Shown piece by piece: positions 8,885 to 18,300 of a stretch of 64,000 bases of DNA (position 1 is its first letter; each line of letters starts with the position of its first letter). This DNA comes from CALBPI01 sp039033995 (lineage in GTDB: Bacteria; Pseudomonadota; Gammaproteobacteria; Steroidobacterales; Woeseiaceae). A program made the translations under genes and the position numbers. The stretch lies in NCBI GenBank assembly GCA_039033995.1, contig JBCCBP010000012.1, forward strand, positions 1 through 64,000, given 5' to 3'. The notes beneath the pieces are model-generated. The model made no database searches, was not told the origin of the DNA, and was given only the letters and a program-made list of their open reading frames with translations.

Positions 8885-9400
8885 CTACGGTGTTGAACCG
8901 CCGACCGGGCAGTTGTCAATAATCACGTCGCTGATTGACGCTTTAGCGATGGCTTTGTTCAAGGCTTGGCTTAGTACGCGAGAAAACTCGCTGGTGTCTC
9001 CACTCCAGTTCATCCGCGTCATATTCCCGCGTACGGATGTTTCTGTGCCTTGGTTGTGAGCGGTTAATACGGCAACACCAGCCATCGAAGTCGTGATGTG
9101 TTTGATGTAAGCACGATCCAGCGACAAGTACGGCGCATCGAGTGGGGGCGATTGCGTATAAAACGCCTCCACGCCAGTTCGTGCCTGCAGTCCGGCAACC
9201 AGCCAATCTTGTAGCTGTGCTTTCGGCAATGACCAGCCGTGCGCCGCAGTACGCAGACGTGAGTCGACGACGATGACGCAGCCCGGTGCCGATTCGACCG
9301 CAGCCTGTTTCGAGAAATAGGTGATTTCCGCCGTCTTCAACGTCGGCGTGCCGCAGGCGGCAGCGAGCGCTACCGCTGCGGCTAGTGCAACGCGTTTCAC
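8885..9400 (-). CDS. Small lipoprotein of unknown function
   Basis: 171 residues with a lipoprotein-type leader (AAAC at residues 13-16), so probably a periplasm-facing lipoprotein. The mature part has the feel of outer-membrane auxiliary lipoproteins of transport or trafficking systems: CVIVVDSRLR, a QLQDWLVAGLQ helix, and LSLDRAYIKHI strands. Its ATG overlaps the stop of the upstream lipoprotein gene (9397-9400), so the two are translationally coupled and likely work together. Family not recognised. Confidence 0.65.
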   Translation of the reverse strand: MKRVALAAAVALAAACGTPTLKTAEITYFSKQAAVESAPGCVIVVDSRLRTAAHGWSLPKAQLQDWLVAGLQARTGVEAFYTQSPPLDAPYLSLDRAYIKHITTSMAGVAVLTAHNQGTETSVRGNMTRMNWSGDTSEFSRVLSQALNKAIAKASISDVIIDNCPVGGSTP

Positions 9401-10440
9401 TGGGCTGTGGTTGGCACCGACACAATATCGCCGTGCTTCAGTCGATAAATCGTCTGTTCATTGAGCTCAGCAACCTTTTGTCCTTTTGCCGTAATCCGCA
9501 TGCCACCGCCGGCAACATAGGCAAACGATTCTTGCGTCTCGACATTCCATTCGTCGGTGACCGGATCATTCCAGTCGTGTTCGATCATGAGTTGAATGTG
9601 CGCGACTGCCTGGTCGAGATAGCCGCCGACCAGTACCTGCGGCCAGGTTTCGCGTATGGCGATGTTCTCAGGAATTTCGGTTGACTCCTGGATTTCCTCG
9701 AGCTCCTTCTCCATGGACTTCGTAAGCTTGTCGGCATTGTCGGGCTCAATCGCTATTGACTGTTCATACTCTTCACGAATGTCCTGCATGACCTGCTCTT
9801 TCTCACCATCCAGGTATTCGCGATACGCCAGCTCCCGAATGGGAGAATGGTAGCTAAACGAGCGGCCGGTTGGTGCGGCTTTGGGTTTTGCCCCTGATTT
9901 GTACAACGAGCGTGGATACACCGTTTGTCGAACCACCAGCGTCACTTGATCCACAGTGGGTGTCATCTGATAGGTACCCGTTAGCAGTACGACGAGATCG
10001 ACGTCTGTCGAGTCGAACGCATTTGCGACCAGTGCGTTGATGTCGGTATCTGCCGTCGTTTCGCTGACACCAGAGACGCGCCAACGTTGTCCGCTATCTG
10101 CAACGCCAATCGCTGCCTCAAAGTTATTCTGCAACGAATAGTCAAGTGTTAGCTCTCGAATGACCTCGGCACGACGCTCTGCCTTTTTCGCGCGTGAGTT
10201 ATTGATCGCGGAATCGACAATCGCACCGATGAGGCCACCGAGCGCGCCGTATTGAGCGGTCGCAGCGCTACTGTCGGCCACGACGATTTGCACACCGATC
10301 TCTTCGTCATACAACGCGGGCAGTACCTGCAGTGTCTGCGGTTGATTGTCATCGGTCGTCGGAATGCTTGGCTTATAGGACACGCAGCCAGACGCCATTG
10401 CGACGGCCATAGCCGCCAATAATAGATTTCGAAATCGCAC
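9397..10440 (-). CDS. Lipoprotein of unknown function, first gene of a coupled pair
   Basis: 347 residues from a GTG at 10440 that has GGGGGAGC just upstream; longer in-frame starts up to 10506 lack such a site. The leader ends in a lipobox ASGC. The mature part has an N-terminal beta-rich half containing a GALGGLIGAIVDSAI glycine-rich stretch, a charged helical region (residues about 210-270) and a C-terminal strand-rich part. It may be an envelope component with the downstream 171-residue lipoprotein. No family recognised. Confidence 0.6.
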   Translation of the reverse strand: MRFRNLLLAAMAVAMASGCVSYKPSIPTTDDNQPQTLQVLPALYDEEIGVQIVVADSSAATAQYGALGGLIGAIVDSAINNSRAKKAERRAEVIRELTLDYSLQNNFEAAIGVADSGQRWRVSGVSETTADTDINALVANAFDSTDVDLVVLLTGTYQMTPTVDQVTLVVRQTVYPRSLYKSGAKPKAAPTGRSFSYHSPIRELAYREYLDGEKEQVMQDIREEYEQSIAIEPDNADKLTKSMEKELEEIQESTEIPENIAIRETWPQVLVGGYLDQAVAHIQLMIEHDWNDPVTDEWNVETQESFAYVAGGGMRITAKGQKVAELNEQTIYRLKHGDIVSVPTTAQ

Positions 10441-10970
10441 AGAGCTCCCCCTTCGCACGGTTTTTGTTTGTGTGGTTAACCGCACAGATGGTCTACAACT
10501 GTGCAAGTCAATGCAAGCGGCACGAGAGTAATGACGGTGCCAGCGCTAGCGGTGTTTTTTCGTCGTCAGCCGTTACGTCGGTGGTGGTGTCAATTGTCAT
10601 AGGAGCGAGCTAAGGCTGCGTTGTTCTGCGCTTTTGCGCAGTTAGTGTCCGCACCGCTTCGGTGCGAAAAATCTACCTAGATATTGCGTCGAAGTCTTGT
10701 GCAGCAACGACTTTCGAAAAATTGACCAGATGTTGCGATATACGCGTTTTTGATGACAGCGAAGTTACAAAACGTGGCGCGGCGCCTGCAAAAATTCAGA
10801 CCAAATATGGTTCAATCCGACGCCATTTGACTTTACGTAATTCATTTGATTTCCTTCTGAGAAATAGAAACCACATCCGGATCGTTCTCTGCGAACGCGT
10901 GAAACAACCGGATGCGGCCAGAAACACGCACTACAGTGTTCTGGTTGAACATTTATCAGGGGAGAGATAA
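10441..10970. other. 530-base gene-free stretch before the RHS island
   Basis: An AT-richer spacer that presumably holds the promoters of the leftward lipoprotein pair and the rightward RHS island. Two tight hairpins stand out at 10626-10641 and 10650-10666. An open frame from 10662 to 10970 has cysteine- and arginine-rich, unstructured-looking content and no plausible ribosome-binding site, so I do not call it a gene. Confidence 0.6.
10626..10666. repeat. Two adjacent perfect hairpins
   Basis: CTGCGC-TTTT-GCGCAG (10626-10641) is followed 8 bases later by a 7-base stem with a 3-base loop, CGCACCG-CTT-CGGTGCG (10650-10666), then AAAAA. There is no U-run on the 3' side in either direction, so these are not ordinary terminators. 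They could be RNA structures in the island leader. Confidence 0.6.
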
Positions 10971-11342
10971 ATGAAGGTAACCATTGCCGGTATTCGCCGG
11001 AAAATCGTGATTGCTATCGCGGCACTTGCCTTACTCGGCGCTAATGCGCATGCCACCACCTTCACATGTCAGGGGCAAATTTCGCGCTCCATCATCTATG
11101 GGAATGGCAACTTGATGATTGTGGCTTCTTGGCGGGGGAGCTACACCCAGCTCTGTAACATTCACCAAGAATGGCTCGGCATCAGCGCTGAAGTGTGTCG
11201 CTCTTGGCACGCGATGATCGAGTCGGCCAAAGCTCGGCAAGCAAATACGTTAGTCCAATATACAGATGCCAACTTCACCTGTAGCACATTGCCTACGTAC
11301 GGCGCTTCCATCAAGCCAAACTATTTGATTACGGACGACTAG
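10971..11342 (+). CDS. Small secreted protein A of the RHS island
   Basis: 123 residues with a signal peptide ending near NAHA-TT. The mature part has four cysteines and the island's common plan: an early beta pair, a cysteine, a mid-protein helix (residues about 80-91, WHAMIESAKARQ) and a closing C-x-strand. It is preceded by GGGGAGAG five bases before the ATG. It heads a same-strand run of nine genes. Function unknown; see the paralogy finding. Confidence 0.7.
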   Translation: MKVTIAGIRRKIVIAIAALALLGANAHATTFTCQGQISRSIIYGNGNLMIVASWRGSYTQLCNIHQEWLGISAEVCRSWHAMIESAKARQANTLVQYTDANFTCSTLPTYGASIKPNYLITDD

Positions 11343-11435
11343 AGTGAAGGGACTCGCTTTGACCGCGATACGCTCAAGAATCACGGCCGACATGCGCTGT
11401 GCCATTCAGCAACAGAGATAGAAATGGGGGCTTTA

Positions 11436-11825
11436 ATGAGACGACTAGTCTTCGCAATTTTACTCTATGCGCTCGGCAGCTCTTCAATGGTGATTGCAGC
11501 TGAGCCTACGTGTCATACGCATAGCGGTGGGCCGTACTGTAACTATACCGGCAAGGTGTATCGCGCTTACATCAACACGGGCAAGCAGATATTGCTGTAT
11601 TTCGATGCGCATATGGATCTCAACAGACCATCGAGCGTGGGTATCTCGGGCGTTACTTCAGCCATCGCAGCCATCTATCCGATGACCGAAGACCCGGACT
11701 TTGGAAAGGCACTGTATGCCTCACTACTGCAAGCGCAGGCGCGCGACGCCACGATCACGATTCAAATGCGCGGGACGTCTGCTGGTTACCTCAAGATTGA
11801 TCGGATTTGGGTCAACAATGATTAG
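11436..11825 (+). CDS. Small secreted protein B of the RHS island
   Basis: About 129 residues with a signal peptide ending near IAA-EP. The mature protein starts with a C-x7-C segment, then YTGKVYRAYI, a beta stretch, a helix with ALYASLLQAQARD, and a final IDRIWV strand. This matches the other small island proteins. An in-frame ATG at 11424 is the alternative start; 11436 is chosen because GGGGG lies 7 bases before it and the leader then begins MRRLVF. It is 93 bases after gene A. Function unknown. Confidence 0.65.
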   Translation: MRRLVFAILLYALGSSSMVIAAEPTCHTHSGGPYCNYTGKVYRAYINTGKQILLYFDAHMDLNRPSSVGISGVTSAIAAIYPMTEDPDFGKALYASLLQAQARDATITIQMRGTSAGYLKIDRIWVNND

Positions 11826-11890
11826 AGTCAGATGCTCTTGAGGTCCGCAGTGATGGTCGCGAATCTAACCAAAAGAAACCGGAGAAAGGC

Positions 11891-12250
11891 ATGCTACGAA
11901 TGAATGGAAATATGATGCAGTGGATTGCGCGGTTGTTGGCCGCTGCGGTGATGTTATCGAGTAGTGTTGTTAGCCACGCTGCTAGCGGCCCATGGACAAC
12001 CATTGCCCAAATTTACACGCGCACTGGGCCAGGCACTCCATTCATCTATCTGGCCCCAGGTGCGATGCCGGGTTGCTTCAACGATCGCGGCGGTTACCTA
12101 CGTCTGATGGATCAGAGCAACCATGATAAGACGTACTCGACGTTACTCTCGGCTTTGATAGCCGACCGCGAAGTGCAGATCTTCTACGAGTTCACGGGGA
12201 CTACCAGCGGCTGGGGCATGTGCAACATCACCGCCGTATACATCCGTTAG
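11891..12250 (+). CDS. Small secreted protein C of the RHS island
   Basis: 119 residues with a signal peptide ending near SHA-AS. The pattern is clear: IAQIYTRTG, a beta pair, C, a tyrosine-rich strand, the helix YSTLLSALIADREV, a strand, then MCNITAVYI. Two cysteines are placed to form one disulfide. The layout resembles AB5-toxin B subunits of the SubB kind (a V-x-x-F/Y-x-T-G opening, a leucine/alanine helix, and a closing cysteine strand), but this is pattern-level only. GGAGAAAGG lies before the ATG. The RHS gene starts 75 bases downstream. Confidence 0.7.
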   Translation: MLRMNGNMMQWIARLLAAAVMLSSSVVSHAASGPWTTIAQIYTRTGPGTPFIYLAPGAMPGCFNDRGGYLRLMDQSNHDKTYSTLLSALIADREVQIFYEFTGTTSGWGMCNITAVYIR

Positions 12251-12325
12251 GCGGCATCGACGAGGCCGCACGATCAACAAAAATCACAAGGTGCGAAACC
12301 AGCGTACCAGAGGCAATAGACAATC

Positions 12326-15300
12326 ATGGTTAAACTGCTAAACAAGTTTTTGATGAGCCTTTCTGTCGCGTCGATTTTTATTCTCGCGATGAGCGCCTAC
12401 GAGCCACAGTCCCGCGCATTGGCGTTCGGTGGCACGCAAGCATTCGTGGATCGCCTGGAGCAGCTCACCGGCCTCGATTCAACGAACATTGATGGTTTGT
12501 ACGCGGTCGAGCAGCGCCCGGACATAGTGATGATTGCCTACGAGATCACGATTCCGGTGATGCGCACACCTGCGGCGCAATATTTGCTGATTCGAAATGC
12601 GACGACTGGCGCATGGACGCGGGTGCTGATCGACAAAGCGGAGTGGCAGTCGGACTTCCGCCCTTACTTCGATTCGCGCGGCATCAAGGTACACAAGCAG
12701 TCACCAGGCACTTTCGAAGGTCTGACACCCGCGGCAGAGGCAGCGGCGTTGCAGCCGAATGATGTCAGTGCACAAGCGAATGCCGATGTAGCGATCTATG
12801 GCAACGTCGGCGGGCCCGGCGGTTCGGTGGAGGCGGCACCGCAGCCGTTTAATACACCAATCCCAGCACAAAGCACGGCTCTAGCTTCGGACAAGATCGG
12901 AATTACCGCTGGTGACTTCCGAGTCAGCGAATCTGGTGCAGCCACATATACGATCCCGATTGCGTTGCCTGGCGGAACAGCCGGTGTGGCTCCAAGCATC
13001 GCCCTAAATTATTCGAGTGCGGCGGGCAATGGCATCGCGGGCATGGGCTGGTCATTGAGTGGCCTGTCATCAATCAGTCGCTGCCGAGCGACGCTTGGGC
13101 AAGACGCTGATCCCGCGCCTATTACGTTCACTAACGAAGATAAGTTCTGCTTAGATGGCCAACGACTTTTGCTGGTCGCGGGCACTCACGCGCAGGTTGG
13201 TGCCACCTACCGCACTGAGGTGGATTCGGGTGTTGTTGTAGAGATCGCTAGCGTTTCCAATGGTGAGCCACAGACTTTCACGGCCAAGCGGTCAGATGGT
13301 TCGACCACTTACTACGGCTTGGGTCCTGACGGCGATACGAATACTAGCGCGAGTCTGACCAACCCAAGTTATGGGACATTGAATTGGTCTATCCGAGCGT
13401 TCAAGGACGTTGTCGGCAATCCAATCTGGTTTGATTACACGACGACTGCATCTCAGCAAGTGATCTCTCAGATTCGATATGCGTTCGGTGCTGACAAATC
13501 AAACCCGGATGCGACCGGCAACGCGCGGGTAACTTTCGGATATCTGCTACGCGATGACAAACAACGCGGGTTTATTGCAGGTTTCGAGACCATCTCAGAC
13601 CAGCTACTGGATAAAATTAAGGTGTTCAATTCGGTTGCCACCAACGTCACTGGACAGCCGACCGAGCAGGAGAATCGAGAATATCGACTTGAATATGGTC
13701 AAGACTATGCGTTCGAAGGGGGTGATGCTGTCGCGGGTAATACTCCGTTGCCAGACGTTATCAGTCGACTTACCGATATCTATGAATGCGCAGGCAATGA
13801 ATGTTTGAATCCGACGCATTTCGAGTGGGCGAGGCCCGTATACGATGCCGCAGATTTTTACATTGCCGGCGGGATGAACTACTCAGGTAGAGATCGCTTT
13901 ATTGAGCCTGAGGCCTACACGGTCAAGCTTCTCAATAGCAATCACAAGCTGCAGGCCTACCAGCCCGCCGATATAAATGGAGACGGCCGTGCTGACTTCG
14001 TCTGGGTTGAGGCTTCCTATGGCAGTGATCCAAGCGACTATGTGCCACGCCTGAACTACGCGATCCAGAACAAGGAATCGTCCAATGTCGAACAAGGCAC
14101 CTTCGTCGGAGGAACCTGCAGTGGGTCAAACAACAGAGAAGTGTGTTTGCCGGAAGTAGCCGACACGGTGCAACAAAGACTCGCGGCGCTTGACTTCAAT
14201 GCTGACGGTCGCTCGGATGTCGCAGTATTCGACCATGTGAACGACAAATGGAATGTCTATCTCTCCAAGCCGCAGTCCAACGGAGACTGGAAACTATCCG
14301 GCACGCCCGTCACCGCTCCCGCGCTTAACGGGCAATTGACAAGCGACAAAGCGAAGTTCGTTGATCTGAACGGCGATGGTCTACTGGACTACTTATATTT
14401 CTCGGCGAACGGCCTGTCAGTCCGTTACCTGGTTCAAGATCCGAATGCGAACATCGATTCACCCGAGTTCTACAAATTTGCCGACGCTCAGGAATTGACC
14501 GCCGAAACGCCTTTTTACACAACCGTGCCCTGGGTTGTTGGCACTGACTGGCGTGCCGTAGAAGTGATCAGTGCAGGCGCTGACTTTAATGCTGACGGGC
14601 GGGCTGATTTCATTCTTTTTGGCGAGACCAACCAAACTTGCGTCGATGACACTCATGTGAACTGCCCACCTCGTGATCGGATACATCATATCTATACGAT
14701 GACAAGCGATACCTCGATAGATCTATATGCAGATCTCGGCGCCAATGATCAGGGGCATCGCGCGCAGGCAGTCGACATTAACGGCGACAGCTATGCAGAC
14801 ATTGTTTCCAGTACCTATCAATCTGGCAGCAATACAGACAATTTCTACTATCGCATCAATAAGGGCGACGGAACGTTTGAGAACCGTGTGTTCTTTAACG
14901 AAGACACGCTCGGCAAGACACCTGACGTAGAGCCTAACCGCCTCGATGACAAGCCGGGTGCTGACGACCCACAATTCTATGACTGGAACTACGACGGTTA
15001 TCCAGACCTCATTTGGAAGCAGATCGTTGGCAACCCTAATACCTGGCAAGGCCTGGCGGTACGCTATTGGGACCCGACGACGCAGTCGTTTCTGGCAGCC
15101 CAAGCAACTGGCGTGCCGGGCGTTACGACTAATTCGAATGAGTCGGTGTTTGCAGCCGACCTCACGGGCAATGGTTCCCTGAAGGTGATCAATTTCGATG
15201 CTGCTGACGCCGAGATTCGGGTAATCGATAGGCCTGGCATCCCATTCAACAAAATCACCGACATCATTAATGGCTTTGGGGCGCGGACTACGGTCGAGTA

Positions 15301-18300
15301 TGAATCGCTTGCGATTACGGATCGCTACGACGCTATCGACTTCGATCTGACACGCACACCGGTGCAGGGCGAATTTTGCGAACAAGACGATAGCCCGTAT
15401 CGGGAAGAGTCCTGTCGGCTGAGCAATTATTACGTTACCAGTGCAGAAGATTTGTACGAGGAGCTCAACGGGGACTGGGACTTGCCCGCTAACAGCCAAA
15501 CAATTGGGCGCTATCGCCCGGTAATGGAATTCGCGGCGCCAATGTACATCGTTACCGCGATGCAAAGCTCGGCTCCTGCTCTGGTGGCACAACCTGCTGG
15601 GTTCACGATGGACCACGACGCTCAAAGTCGAATCACCTATCACTATGGCGAGGCAAAGATTCAGGCAGCAGGGCGGGGCGTGCTCGGTTTCGAACAGTTG
15701 AGAACGATTGACGAGCAAACGGGCATCGTCACAACCACGCGTTACCGCCAGGATTGGCCGTTCATCGGTCATCCGGTGTCGACAGAGCGTCGGTCTCGCC
15801 AAGGGCATCTGCTCTCCACGTCAACAACGCGCTGGGAAATGCTTGACTATGATGCCTCGTTTACGACCACTGCGGAGTCGTCTGGCACTGCGGCGCTCGG
15901 TCCTTTGTTCGTGGTGTCCAGTGAGGCTGAGGAAAAAACGCACGAGCTGCTGAATAATGGCGCTGCGCAAGGCCAGGTCGTCTCACATATGCGGACGAGT
16001 ACAACGTCCTTTACGGAGAATGGGAACCCGCTGGAGATCGTGAAGTACGATCTTGGCAACAACGGTACTGAACTCCGCCGTCAGACGACAACCAATACCT
16101 ACCATCCAGGCTTCGATGATTTGCTGGCACGGCTTGCGACGGCAGATGTGACCACTACGAGGCCAGACGGAAATGGCACTGTCACACGTAAGACGGCGTT
16201 TGACTACTACCCTTCTGGCTTACTACGAGAGGAGGTATCCGATCCAGATGATAGTTCGATTAGGGTGACGACCGTTCATAGTTACGACAGTTTCGGTAAT
16301 GTCGTCCGGTCAACAGCATCGACCATCGATGGGACACGGTGTGATAACGACGTATCGCTTTATGATTCAACGGGGCGCTATGTTGACAAGGCTTTCGATT
16401 GTCTCGGTCGACTGACAAGTGAAGTGAAGGGTCGGAATCATTTCGGGATGCCAACCGAACTTCACAACATCGTTGACGTTAGCGGTGGGTATACCGTAAC
16501 CGAGATCGCGTATGGTTTGTTTGGTCATGAGTATTTCCGTGGGTCTTCGAACGGTGCCTTCCAGACGGACTACTTCGACCAAAACCTCGCGCAATGTCCG
16601 GTGGACTCCATTTATCGCGAGGTTGGGACGGCAGCCGGTGGCGTTGAATCGGCAACCTGTCATGACGTGATTGGGCGAACTACCCGAGAGCTTACGAAAG
16701 GTTTTTCTGGGACATGGATTGCCAAGGACACCCAGTATGACGCGAGCGGTAGAACGCAACGAACATCCGAGCCTTATTATTTGGGTGCGAATGAGCCGAT
16801 TTATTGGTCGACTGTCGAATACGATCTTGTTGGTCGTCCGATCAAGACGACGATGCCGGATAGCACCGTTGGTCGCACCGCCTATTCCGCAGAGGCGTAC
16901 ACAATAGGCAGCCAGTCGTACACGGGCACGAAGGTGATTTCGACGAATGCGCGAAATTATGCCAAGACTGAGGTGTACAACCGGTTGGGAGAGCTGGTCA
17001 GATCCGTCAATGCACTGTCAGGCGTGACCAAGTACGGCTATGACACACAGGGCAACATGAACGAGATCGTGTCGAATGGGGGTACGCCAAACAACACGAC
17101 TGTCATCAACTTTGATACAGCAAATCGTAAGGTATCGATGAACGATCCTGATAAGGGTTACTGGCAGTATCGTCACAATGCTTTCGGTGAATTGGTCGCG
17201 CAACAGAATGCAAATGGCCATTCGACGGTTTTGACCTACGATGCGCTGGGTCGGATGCGAACCCGCATCGATTGCATCAATACGCTAATTGATAATTGTA
17301 ATAGTAATGCACCCCAGGAGAGCTCATCGACTTGGACTTACGACACTGGGGCCAATGCGTTTGGCCAACTCGTTTCAGTTGAAGACACAGTTTCCGGTTA
17401 CTACCAGTCGTACAGTTTTGATGCTTTTGGTCGGTCTGATGTCGTGACGACCAATTTCGATGGCAGTCTCTACAAAGAGAAGACGACTTACGATGAGTTC
17501 GGTAGAGTCTTCCAGGTATTTGATGCGGCCGGTGACGGGTCTTTTGTGGATAGCGCGATACGCCATCGCTACAACAGCTATGGCTATCTGAGCTCTGTTG
17601 AGGATGCCGTCGTCATCGGCGGGCAGTCGCGGCGCGTATACCAGACGATCGGTGAAATGACCGCGCGTGGGCAAGTCAAAGTCGAAGTGCTCGGCAATGA
17701 TGTCATCACGTCCCGAGAATACGATGACTCAAACGGTCGATTGGAAGACATTGTCAGTACGAGTTCGTCGGGTAACGTACAAAATCTGCACTACGAATGG
17801 GATGTTGTTGGCAATCTGAAAGTCCGGCACGACCAAAGTGCGGGCAAGAACCTTCGAGAGACCTTTAATTACGACGCATTGAATCGACTGGATTGGCAGA
17901 GAGTCGACGGCAGAGATGTCATTACACTCACTTATGACGAGGCCCATCTCGGCAATATCAAATCGAAATCCGATGTTGGTAGCTACGAATACAACAGCAG
18001 CAAGCCGCACGCGGTCACATCTGTCGATGGTGATGTGTTTACCTATGATGCTAATGGCAACAACCTCACGGGCGATGGTCGCGTCATCGAGTACACCACG
18101 TTCGACAAGCCGTCGAAGATTAGCAAAGGTAGCGATTCCGTTGAGTTTGAGTACGATCCAAATCGCTCAAGGTTCCGTCGCATCGATAAGACGGCTTCGG
18201 GTGAAGTAACGACGCGCTACATCGGGTCTGTTGAAATCGTTTCTCGTCCGGATGGTACCGAGAAGCGCAAGCGCTATATCGCTGGGGTCGCTATAGAGAT

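Noticed and set aside
10662..10970. Open frame of about 100 codons before the RHS island
   Set aside because: No ribosome-binding site, GTG-like start inside a hairpin, and residue content that does not look like a folded protein.
14723..15808. Long minus-strand frame inside the RHS gene
   Set aside because: Shadow of the RHS reading frame; no start signal, leader or family motif.
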